6,654 nt of DNA from Deltaproteobacteria bacterium (GTDB lineage Bacteria; Desulfobacterota; Binatia; Binatales; Binataceae): the NCBI GenBank assembly GCA_003161515.1, contig PMOH01000313.1:1-6654 (forward strand). Direction: 5' to 3'. A model generated the notes under the pieces. That model was not told where the DNA came from. It did no database searches and was given only the letters and a program-made list of their open reading frames with translations. The position numbers were made by a program, and so were the translations under genes. Shown here piece by piece: positions 1-5,836 of the stretch (position 1 is the stretch's first letter; each line of letters opens with the position of its first letter).

Positions 1-1167
1 GCCGAGTATCCCGCGGCGTCCCGAGTCGTTCATCGGCGCGATCATCCCCTTCAACTCTTCCAGATAGTTCCCCGGATGATCGGGATGCGGATAGTCAGTC
101 GCCCAGAAAAATTTATCCTCGCCGACAATCTGCATCATCGCCGCAATAGTACGTTCGTCAGGATCGGCCGAGATGTAACACTGGCGCTTGAAGTAGTACG
201 ACGGCTTCTCCTTCAGGCGTACCGTCGCGCCGAGCGTGGTACCGTTGAAGATGGCGTCGCCGCGATCGAGGAAGTATCCGATCCATCCCGCCTGTGACTC
301 CAGCACTACCACGCGCAATTTTGGAAAGCGGTCGAACACGCCCAACTGGAACAGCGTGCCGAATGCGTGCTGAACGCCCTGGCCCGCGAACAGATCGTAG
401 TACCACGCGGCCCAGCCGAAATTGTCGTACCTGTGGTGGATGCCGAAGCTGGCGGGCTCGAAGGTCGGATGAATCGCGAGCGGGACGCCGATTGACTGCG
501 CCGCCGCGAACACCGCGTCGTGACGCGAATCGCCGTGCGGAACCCGCGTGATCGTAAACGGACAGACGAACGCGCCCTTGCACCCATCCTTCACTGCGCG
601 TTCGAGTTCGCGCGCCGCTTCGGCTGGATCGCCCAGTGACAAATGCGCAATCGGGATCAAGCGTCCCCCGGAGTCGCGGCAGAAATCCGCGATCCATCGG
701 TTGTAGGCGCGGCAGTACGCGGCCGAAAGTTCGGCGTCGAAAAGTTCGGCCTCCCACAGCAATCCGATCGTGGGATACAGAATCGACTTCGCCATCCCTT
801 CCGTGTTCAGGAGCTCGAGCCGCTCCTTCATCACCATGGTCCCGAAAGCGGCCCCCTTGAGGTAAGTGTTTTCGGGTTTCGGCGCGAGCATCCGCACTTG
901 TTCCGGCTTGGCGTCGCCGCGCATCGCGCTCTCGCGCAATTTTCGCGCGTCCTCGACCTTCTTGCCCATCCCGCCGAGCGACCCCAGCAGTCCGGGCGCC
1001 GTCATTTTCGCGCGCTTGCCATCGATTTCGAGATACTCGAAGCCGTCGTCGCCGACCCGAATGCGCATCGCGCGCTCGCGATACTTCGGGTCGATGTATT
1101 TCTCCCACAGATCGGGCGGTTCGAGGATATGTCCATCGCAATCAATAATCAGTTCTTCGGTTTTCAT
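1..1167 (-). CDS. Amidohydrolase family protein (ACMSD-like TIM barrel), 3' end cut by the window
   Basis: The reading frame is open from ATG at 1167 to the window edge: 389 codons with no stop. The family folds as a metal-dependent TIM barrel and hydrolyses or decarboxylates small organic acids and related compounds; this member's substrate is unknown. Visible motifs: an N-terminal D-x-D-x-H strand (D9, D11, H13, then EPPDLW), a central AIHPTFEP strand with H233, the segment VVVLES at 286-291, and FFWATDYPHPDH near the end with D358. By comparison with ACMSD, D11/H13, H233 and D358 are the likely metal ligands. Members usually end shortly after an ILGENA-like helix, and the window stops at RRGILG, so probably only about 10-30 residues are missing. 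The start is supported by GGAG (minus strand, 1176-1179) eight bases upstream. It lies 30 bases after the cyclase gene on the same strand, so the two are probably co-transcribed. The family call is firm; the reaction is not. Confidence 0.88.
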   Translation of the reverse strand, partial: MKTEELIIDCDGHILEPPDLWEKYIDPKYRERAMRIRVGDDGFEYLEIDGKRAKMTAPGLLGSLGGMGKKVEDARKLRESAMRGDAKPEQVRMLAPKPENTYLKGAAFGTMVMKERLELLNTEGMAKSILYPTIGLLWEAELFDAELSAAYCRAYNRWIADFCRDSGGRLIPIAHLSLGDPAEAARELERAVKDGCKGAFVCPFTITRVPHGDSRHDAVFAAAQSIGVPLAIHPTFEPASFGIHHRYDNFGWAAWYYDLFAGQGVQHAFGTLFQLGVFDRFPKLRVVVLESQAGWIGYFLDRGDAIFNGTTLGATVRLKEKPSYYFKRQCYISADPDERTIAAMMQIVGEDKFFWATDYPHPDHPGNYLEELKGMIAPMNDSGRRGILG

Positions 1168-1197
1168 AGTACCTACTCCGCAATAGTCAGTGACTAA

Positions 1198-2124
1198 TCA
1201 GAAGATAGCTAATGGATTGACCGGCGACGCGGTGCCGCGCTCGAGGATCAATGGCGCCATCGAGAACATGAACTCGTTGCGGCCCAACTTTGCGCAAGTC
1301 GATGAGACCGCGTCGAGGTCGGCATTGTCGATCAGATGAATGCCCATCGCGACCAGCGTGCCGACGTGGATCGGCAGCGGAACAGTGTCGTAGCCGCTCG
1401 GCACGACGTCGCTGACCGCGTCGCAGCCGAGAACTGCGACGCGCCGCTCGTGGAGCCATGGCAGACAGCTGGCGTCCAGGCCCGGGAGACCCACGCGCAT
1501 CGGATCCCAGCCGCCCTTGGCCTTGCGCATCGCGGCGCGGCCGGTGCGAATCATCAGCACGTCGCCTTCTTCGACGTGAACCTTCTGTGCTTTCTCCGCG
1601 GCGTCGAGATCTTCAGGCAGAATCTTATGTCCCGGCTCCATCCATTCGATTTTTTTCAGGAGAGGTATGTCGAGCAAGACGCCGCGGCTCACGATGCCCG
1701 CGCGGGTGACGTCGATCGCGCATTTCTTCGCGCCGTGCGATCCAACTTCGCTGGCGTCGAAGCCGTTGTACATTTTGTTCTGCCAGAACACGTGACAGAG
1801 CGCGTCGATATGAGTATTCGCCATGCCGTGCGGCGCGATTGCGAAGTAGTCGCCGGAATACGGCAGCTGCTGCTCATGCGAGTCGGCGCCGACCTGCACC
1901 ATCAAGTGTGTGACCGGGTTCGGATTGTCGGGTGCGGGAATCGTCGCGAGCGGCAGCGCCATCGAGACGCTCTCGCCGGTCTGCACCAGCCGGGCGGCCG
2001 CCGCGCGTTTCTGGTTGGTGATGAAGTTCAACGCGCCGCGCTGGTCGTCCTTGCCCCAGCGCCCCCAGTTGCTCAGCTTCTCGAACATTCCCTTCACGTC
2101 CGAAGGCGTCAGTTTGTCCGCCAT
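1198..2124 (-). CDS. Cyclase family protein (kynurenine formamidase-like metal hydrolase)
   Basis: Complete 308-residue protein. It belongs to the cyclase family (PF04199/COG1878), which includes bacterial kynurenine formamidase and several isatin- or cyclic-amide-hydrolase-like enzymes. It is longer than KynB (about 210 residues) and matches the approximately 300-residue uncharacterised branch. The metal-site signature is visible as H99-G-M-A-N-T-H105-I-D107-A-L-C-H111, a variant of the usual HxGTHxDxPxH. Further family landmarks are NWGRWGKDDQRGALNFIT near the N-terminus, the strand EEGDVLMIRTG (185-195), and LPIHVGTLVAMGIHLIDNADLD (250-271). There is no signal peptide, so it is probably cytoplasmic. 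The ATG is preceded by GGGAGAG (minus strand, 2131-2137) six bases away. It is the first gene of an operon with the downstream amidohydrolase. It should not be called kynB: the branch is different and no kynurenine-pathway neighbour is present. Confidence 0.9.
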   Translation of the reverse strand: MADKLTPSDVKGMFEKLSNWGRWGKDDQRGALNFITNQKRAAAARLVQTGESVSMALPLATIPAPDNPNPVTHLMVQVGADSHEQQLPYSGDYFAIAPHGMANTHIDALCHVFWQNKMYNGFDASEVGSHGAKKCAIDVTRAGIVSRGVLLDIPLLKKIEWMEPGHKILPEDLDAAEKAQKVHVEEGDVLMIRTGRAAMRKAKGGWDPMRVGLPGLDASCLPWLHERRVAVLGCDAVSDVVPSGYDTVPLPIHVGTLVAMGIHLIDNADLDAVSSTCAKLGRNEFMFSMAPLILERGTASPVNPLAIF

Positions 2125-2160
2125 GATAATCTCTCCCGAAGAGCAGGGTGACTGGAAATC

Positions 2161-2191
2161 CGTATAGCACGTCCCGCGGCGACCCTGTCAA
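2161..2191 (-). promoter_or_regulatory. Candidate sigma70-type promoter of the cyclase-amidohydrolase operon
   Basis: On the minus strand a perfect -35 hexamer TTGACA (plus positions 2186-2191) is followed by TATACG (2161-2166). The spacer is 19 bases, longer than the preferred 17. Transcription would start roughly 30 bases before the cyclase ATG, leaving room for its ribosome binding site. The location in the divergent intergenic region is right. The weak -10 and the long spacer keep confidence moderate. Confidence 0.4.
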
Positions 2192-2197
2192 TTTGAA

Positions 2198-2214
2198 CGA
2201 TCGGTATGTGATCG
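2198..2214. promoter_or_regulatory. Short inverted repeat, possible operator in the divergent intergenic region
   Basis: CGATC (2198-2202) and GATCG (2210-2214) form an inverted repeat with a seven-base spacer. It lies directly upstream of the candidate -35 of the minus-strand operon and just before the ribosome binding site of the plus-strand oxidoreductase gene. A dimeric regulator bound here could affect both directions. Five-base arms occur by chance, and GATCG-like words are common in this DNA, so this is only a candidate. Confidence 0.22.
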
Positions 2215-2215
2215 C

Positions 2216-2220
2216 AGGAG
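2216..2220 (+). promoter_or_regulatory. Ribosome binding site that decides a TTG start
   Basis: AGGAG lies six bases before TTG at 2227. An in-frame TGA at 2221-2223 rules out any start further upstream in this frame. The translated sequence from the TTG already contains the conserved family N-terminus, so this site fixes the non-ATG start. Confidence 0.75.
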
Positions 2221-2226
2221 TGAGAG

Positions 2227-3747
2227 TTGGCCAACGACTACATCGAAGCGGCGCGCGTTTTTCACGAGATCACCAAGCATTCGTACACCAGCGTGCGTTC
2301 GTCGCCGCATTTCCTGGACTGGGACAACAAGCCGCTCCCGTACAAGATTTATCCCGGCAGTGCGTCGGTTGCTTTGCCGCGCGATCTCAATCTCTCCTCG
2401 ACGCCGACGCTTGCGGCGCTGTCGTCGCACGTGCCGCCGGATTTTTCCGCATCGATCGACACCGATTCGCTGACGCGAATCCTGTTCTGTGCCGACGGCC
2501 TGACGCGACAGAAGCGGGTCGGCGACGACGACTATCATTTCCGTGCGGCGGCATCGGCGGGCGCGCTCTATCCAATCGAAATATATGTTGCGGCCGGCGA
2601 CGTAGCGGGCTTCGAGACCGGCCTCTACCATTTTTCTCCGGCTGATTTGCGGATGACCGGCCTGCGTCGCGGCGATTGGCGCAGTTATATCGCGGATGCG
2701 GCGGGGAAGCGTCCCTCGATTTTGCGCGCGCGTGCAGTGATCGCGATGTCGGCGATTTACTGGCGCAGCGAATGGAAGTATCGCGCGCGTGCATATCGCT
2801 ATTGCTACTGGGACGCGGGAACTATCCTCGCGAATCTGCTGTCAGCAGCGGCGGCCGAGGAAATTTCGGCAGAAGTGATCACTGCTTTCGAAGATCCGGC
2901 GCTCGAGACGCTCCTCGGAATCGACACCGATCGCGAAGGAATGATTGCGCTGGTCGCGCTCGGACGCACCGACGATCCTGCGACGCCGTCGCCGTCGGTC
3001 GAGCCGTTGACGCTCGAGACGATTCCGCTTTCGGCAAACGAAGTCGCGTACCCTGACCTGGTCAAGATACATCGCGAGTCGCGGCTCGTGACCGCTGATG
3101 AAGTCGCAAGCGTCGCCGGCGCGAAACTGGATTCAGCACCAGCTCAATCATCGTCGAGCCCGAGCGCGCTTCATCTCGAAACCATAACCTCCGAAGAATC
3201 CATGGGACTTGGCGAAACAATTTTGCGCCGTGGATCGTCGCGTGCATTTGCCCAGGAACCGATCACTGCCGAGGAACTCGCGACGATCATGGCTGCTTCG
3301 AGCGAACATCCGCAGGCCGACTTTCCGCCGTTGACCGACACTTACCTGATCGTGAACGCGGCCAATGGGATGGAACCCGGCGCGTACTACTACAATCGCG
3401 ATGCGCGCGCGTTCGAGCTGCTGAAGCCTGGAAACTTCCGTGGCGAGGCGGGATACCTATGCCTCGAACAGCCGCTCGGCATGGATTGTTCCGCGCTCAT
3501 CGTTTATATGGCCGATCTCGAGCGCGCGCTGCATGCGTTCGGAAATCGCGGCTACGGCGACGCGCATCTCGAGGCGGGAATTCTCGGCGGACGCGCCTAC
3601 CTCGCGGCGTATTCGCTTGGCCGCGGCGCGACGGGACTCACCTTCTACGACGACGACACGACCAAATTCTTCGAGCCTCACGCTGCTGGAAAGAGTCCTT
3701 TATTGATGGTCGCAGTCGGAATTCCGCGCTCGCGGATGAAGTCTTAA
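2227..3747 (+). CDS. SagB/ThcOx-type flavin oxidoreductase with two nitroreductase-fold halves
   Basis: A 506-residue protein of the SagB/ThcOx branch of the nitroreductase superfamily. These are FMN enzymes; the best-known members oxidise azolines to azoles in thiazole/oxazole-modified peptides, but many stand-alone members have no known substrate. The N-terminus HEITKHSYTSVR...FLDWDNKPLPYKIYPG (13-44) is typical of the stand-alone family. The first half (about 80-250) carries FRAAASAGALYPIEIYV (105-121) and the helix YRYCYWDAGTILANLL (190-205). A low-complexity Ser/Ala/Pro linker (about 295-318) leads to a second half (about 325-500) with LRRGSSRAFAQEPITAEEL (333-351), HLEAGILGGRAYLAAYSLGRGATGLTFYDDD (447-477) and a final MVAVGIP strand. 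No signal peptide or membrane segment is seen. The TTG start has a good ribosome binding site. No YcaO cyclodehydratase or precursor peptide gene is in the window, so a peptide-modifying role is unsupported here. It lies 69 bases before the sensor kinase gene. Confidence 0.88.
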   Translation: MANDYIEAARVFHEITKHSYTSVRSSPHFLDWDNKPLPYKIYPGSASVALPRDLNLSSTPTLAALSSHVPPDFSASIDTDSLTRILFCADGLTRQKRVGDDDYHFRAAASAGALYPIEIYVAAGDVAGFETGLYHFSPADLRMTGLRRGDWRSYIADAAGKRPSILRARAVIAMSAIYWRSEWKYRARAYRYCYWDAGTILANLLSAAAAEEISAEVITAFEDPALETLLGIDTDREGMIALVALGRTDDPATPSPSVEPLTLETIPLSANEVAYPDLVKIHRESRLVTADEVASVAGAKLDSAPAQSSSSPSALHLETITSEESMGLGETILRRGSSRAFAQEPITAEELATIMAASSEHPQADFPPLTDTYLIVNAANGMEPGAYYYNRDARAFELLKPGNFRGEAGYLCLEQPLGMDCSALIVYMADLERALHAFGNRGYGDAHLEAGILGGRAYLAAYSLGRGATGLTFYDDDTTKFFEPHAAGKSPLLMVAVGIPRSRMKS

Positions 3748-3816
3748 GCAGCCGACCAGTCCGCCTATGTTCACCTGATTCGATCTGGTTATTCTTTCGC
3801 AGAGGTTGATAGTTCT

Positions 3817-4893
3817 ATGAACCTGCCCGAGTTCCAGAATTTGGACTTGAGCATCGCTCGAGCGCGAATTGCACTGTCGCTCATCGCGATGCTGTCGCTG
3901 TACGTCGATCCGAGCACCGCGGGCGGCCTGTTCCATCTGAACGCTTATGCGTTGACAACCCTGCTGTGCCATCTGGCCTACAGCGTGGGTATGTACGCCG
4001 CGCTCAGCCGCCGATACTCCGACTGGAATCTTCAGCTCCTATCAACCTGCTTCGACTTGTTCTTCGCGACCGCAGTCGCATTTATAACCGAAGGCCAAAC
4101 CAGCGCTTCGTACGTATTCTTCGTCTTCGCGATTATCGCCGCCGGAAACCGCGCCAGGTCGCGCCCGATAGCAACCGTCACCGTTTGCAGCGTCGCGCTC
4201 TACTTGCTGGTGATAATTCTGACCCAGGGAATAACCAGTGTTTACGATATGCGCGCGGTCTATCTCGCGATCGCCGGATATTTGATCGGCTTCTTCTCGC
4301 AGCAGCGCGCCCAGTTTGAAGCGGAGGTACGCGAGCTCGAAACCCGCACCGAGCGACAATCAATCGCCCGCTCATTGCACGACGGCTACGTACAGGCACT
4401 CGCCGGAGTAAATTTGCGCCTCGAGACCTGCCGCGCGCTGCTCAACCGCAATCGCCCGCAAGACGCGCTCACGGAAATCACCGACCTGCAAGCCGGCGTC
4501 GCGCGCGAGTACGACGCGGTTAGAATCTATCTGCGCTCGCTCGCAGGCATCGAACAGAGACCCGCCGCGGAATTCGCCGCGCGAACTTCCGATCCTAGCT
4601 TTGAAGTTCGAGCAGCGTTCAGTGGTGGCAGTCTGCTCGGCGAGCATATACTGCAGATCATGCTTGAAGGTCTCCGCAACTCCCGCAGCCACGGCTTGGC
4701 TAACCTGGTTAGGATCGATGTGCGCGAGGTCGAGGACAAGGTTTCGATAACTATCGAGGACGATGGTGTGGGCTTGTCGGATTCGTCATCGCGGCCATGG
4801 GCTATAGCTTCGAGAGTCGCGGAACTGGAGGGGCACATGACTATGCACAGCGACGGCAGCACGCGCCTCCAAATCGAGCTTCCCAACAGCTAG
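3817..4893 (+). CDS. Membrane sensor histidine kinase, HisKA_3/NarL-partner class
   Basis: A 358-residue inner-membrane kinase. The first 160 residues hold five or six hydrophobic segments (about 15-30, 43-63, 73-91, 97-110, 116-137, 146-161) with very short loops, so no periplasmic sensor domain is present; the signal is probably sensed in or at the membrane. A short charged coiled linker (163-181) leads to the dimerisation helix with ARSLHDGYVQALAGVNLRLE: H188 is the phosphoacceptor, and D189/Q193 form the DxxxQ motif linked to phosphatase activity in this class. The ATPase domain shows an N box (E284, N288 in EGLRNSRSHG) and a G1 box DDGVG (315-319). The usual G2 glycine-rich loop is replaced by PWAIASRVAELEGH. 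The domain ends with LQIELP. GAGG at 3802-3805 is a weak, distant ribosome binding site (11-base spacer). The cognate regulator follows immediately. The stimulus is unknown. Confidence 0.92.
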   Translation: MNLPEFQNLDLSIARARIALSLIAMLSLYVDPSTAGGLFHLNAYALTTLLCHLAYSVGMYAALSRRYSDWNLQLLSTCFDLFFATAVAFITEGQTSASYVFFVFAIIAAGNRARSRPIATVTVCSVALYLLVIILTQGITSVYDMRAVYLAIAGYLIGFFSQQRAQFEAEVRELETRTERQSIARSLHDGYVQALAGVNLRLETCRALLNRNRPQDALTEITDLQAGVAREYDAVRIYLRSLAGIEQRPAAEFAARTSDPSFEVRAAFSGGSLLGEHILQIMLEGLRNSRSHGLANLVRIDVREVEDKVSITIEDDGVGLSDSSSRPWAIASRVAELEGHMTMHSDGSTRLQIELPNS

Positions 4894-4908
4894 GCATTGC
4901 GAACACCG

Positions 4909-5529
4909 ATGCGTCTAATCATCGCCGACGATCACGCTCTATTCCGCCAGGGACTCAAGTCGCTGCTGTCGCTGCAACCCGACACTCAGGTCGTTGCTGA
5001 AATAGAATCGTCAGATGATGTAGCTCGGGTTGTATCCGCTACGGGCTGCGATGTCCTTCTACTCGACCTGCAGATGGACCGCTGGATGATGGAAGACATT
5101 CCACAACTCAAACGTCTGACCGACGTGATTGTGCTGACCGCGAGCGAGAGCGCCGAAAACGGAGTCAGAGCGTTACGACTCGGCGCCAAGGGGCTCGTGC
5201 AGAAGAGATTTGCGATCGAGACGCTGATGATGGCGCTGCGCTCGGTCGCGGATGGCCTCGTTTGGATGCCGCCAACTGTGCAAACCGAATTTGCACGACA
5301 GGAAAGCTCGAGCGGCAAGGAACTGACACCGCGCGAGTGCGAGATCGTCCGCTACGTAGCCTCCGGTATGAGAAATATCGAAGTCGGCGAGCGGCTTTCG
5401 ATCACCGAGAGCACCGTCAAAACTCACCTCAACAATATTTTTCAAAAGCTCGGCGTGCGCGATCGTCTCGAACTCACGCACTACGCGATCAAGACCGGAA
5501 TGGTCGCAGTGCTCGATCACAATCGTTGA
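4909..5529 (+). CDS. NarL/LuxR-family response regulator, partner of the preceding kinase
   Basis: A 206-residue transcription factor. The receiver (about 1-118) has acidic residues D7/D8, phosphoacceptor D53 in VLLLDLQM, T77 and conserved K99. The LuxR-type helix-turn-helix (about 138-200) reads ELTPRECEIVRYVASGMRNIEVGERLSITESTVKTHLNNIFQKLGV. Phosphorylation by the kinase is expected to promote dimerisation and DNA binding. After D53 the usual MPxxDG loop is missing and the sequence reads QMDRWMMEDIPQL, which is unusual. ATG at 4909 is preferred because the protein then begins MRLIIADDH, the normal receiver start. TTG at 4897 is in frame and would add four residues. Neither has a clear ribosome binding site, so translation is probably coupled to the kinase gene, whose stop is 15 bases upstream. 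Target genes are not evident; the divergent and flanking promoters in the window are possible targets. Confidence 0.92.
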   Translation: MRLIIADDHALFRQGLKSLLSLQPDTQVVAEIESSDDVARVVSATGCDVLLLDLQMDRWMMEDIPQLKRLTDVIVLTASESAENGVRALRLGAKGLVQKRFAIETLMMALRSVADGLVWMPPTVQTEFARQESSSGKELTPRECEIVRYVASGMRNIEVGERLSITESTVKTHLNNIFQKLGVRDRLELTHYAIKTGMVAVLDHNR

Positions 5530-5561
5530 CCAGCCATTCCGCTCGGCAGTGATGCACGTAT

Positions 5562-5578
5562 GACAGGCATCGCCTGTC
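5562..5578. terminator. Hairpin after the two-component operon, possible weak terminator
   Basis: GACAGGC (5562-5568) and GCCTGTC (5572-5578) are perfect complements around a three-base loop. The hairpin begins 33 bases after the regulator stop codon. No T-run follows directly; the nearest is four T at 5594-5597. It may therefore be a transcript-end or stability hairpin rather than a classical intrinsic terminator. Confidence 0.35.
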
Positions 5579-5684
5579 CATGAGGCATCGTCATTTTCGA
5601 TCGAATTTCTCGCGCCTGCAAAAATAACTGTTAGTTGAGTGAAAGTTTGAAACCTAAGGTGGATCGCTCACTCCATCGATAGGT

Positions 5685-5697
5685 CTACAAATTGATT
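5685..5697 (-). promoter_or_regulatory. IHF-like site upstream of the amt promoter
   Basis: On the minus strand AATCAATTTGTAG matches the IHF consensus WATCAANNNNTTR at all specified positions except one (A for the first T of TTR is not the optimum at the TTR block). It lies about 35 bases upstream of the -24 element. In many sigma54 promoters IHF bends the DNA so that a distant activator can touch the polymerase. A single near-match in an AT-rich stretch is modest evidence. Confidence 0.3.
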
Positions 5698-5730
5698 CAT
5701 CGTTGGATGGACTCCGAATAATTTTTTTCG

Positions 5731-5746
5731 AGGCATACGTCTTGCT
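5731..5746 (+). promoter_or_regulatory. Candidate sigma54 (-24/-12) promoter of amt
   Basis: AGGCATACGTCTTGCT agrees with the consensus TGGCAC-N5-TTGCW at nine of eleven specified positions. The invariant GG (5732-5733) and GC (5744-5745) are separated by exactly ten bases, the strict requirement for this promoter class. Transcription would begin near 5757, giving a leader of about 80 bases. Amt genes in proteobacteria are commonly driven by sigma54 with NtrC, so the position is sensible. A weak NtrC-like site (TGCACG-N5-CAGGCA, 5553-5569) lies about 190 bases upstream of the predicted start. Confidence 0.5.
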
Positions 5747-5756
5747 CCATCACCAT

Positions 5757-5785
5757 GCGGCGCGATCAAGCGTCCGTCGCGCTGC
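5757..5785 (+). promoter_or_regulatory. Leader stem-loop near the predicted amt transcript start
   Basis: GCGGCGCGA (5757-5765) pairs with TCGCGCTGC (5777-5785), nine base pairs including one G-U, around an 11-base loop. The base of the stem coincides with the start predicted from the sigma54 element, so the RNA would carry a 5' hairpin. It ends 36 bases before the ribosome binding site and does not mask it. No known riboswitch pattern is recognised, and GC-rich DNA forms such stems easily. Confidence 0.3.
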
Positions 5786-5821
5786 GCGGTGGCGCGAAGG
5801 CCAACGCCAAAACCAACTTTC

Positions 5822-5827
5822 GGAGGG
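5822..5827 (+). promoter_or_regulatory. Strong ribosome binding site of amt
   Basis: GGAGGG lies nine bases before ATG at 5837. It selects this start over the in-frame internal ATG codons at 5894 and 5921, which would shorten the N-terminus by 19 or 28 residues. Confidence 0.75.
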
Positions 5828-5836
5828 AAACGATCG

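Larger units (their letters stand above)
5530..5836. other. 307-base intergenic region between response regulator and amt
   Basis: No convincing gene is present on either strand. The middle part (about 5607-5730) is richer in A and T than the surrounding coding DNA, as expected of a control region. It contains a perfect short hairpin just after the regulator gene, a ten-base palindrome TTCGATCGAA (5596-5605), an IHF-like site, a sigma54-like promoter and a leader stem-loop. The word AGGCAT occurs three times (5565, 5583, 5731); the first two copies extend to AGGCATCG. Confidence 0.7.

Noticed and set aside
158..1141. Long open frame (327 codons) on the minus strand inside the amidohydrolase gene
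   Set aside because: It is in another frame of the same strand, has an arginine-rich low-complexity product and no recognisable family. The neighbouring frame carries all the amidohydrolase motifs and a ribosome binding site.
1336..2151. 271-codon plus-strand open frame opposite the cyclase gene
   Set aside because: It mirrors the cyclase frame in GC-rich DNA; the product has no recognisable domain and the opposite strand encodes a complete, well-conserved family protein.
2227..3747. A thiazole/oxazole-modified peptide (TOMM) biosynthesis cluster around the SagB-like gene
   Set aside because: No YcaO cyclodehydratase, precursor peptide, protease or exporter is visible in the window, and stand-alone SagB-like proteins are common.
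3748..3816. Terminator or promoter between the oxidoreductase and kinase genes
   Set aside because: I found no hairpin followed by a T-run and no convincing -35/-10 pair in these 69 bases.
4897..4908. TTG at 4897 as start of the response regulator
   Set aside because: It would add only four residues (MRTP) before the normal receiver start, and the TAGG upstream is too close (two bases) to serve as a ribosome binding site. ATG 4909 is preferred, though not proven.
3817..5529. The two-component pair as NtrB/NtrC controlling amt
   Set aside because: The regulator has a NarL-type helix-turn-helix and no AAA+ sigma54-activator domain, and the kinase is HisKA_3 class, so it cannot be NtrBC.
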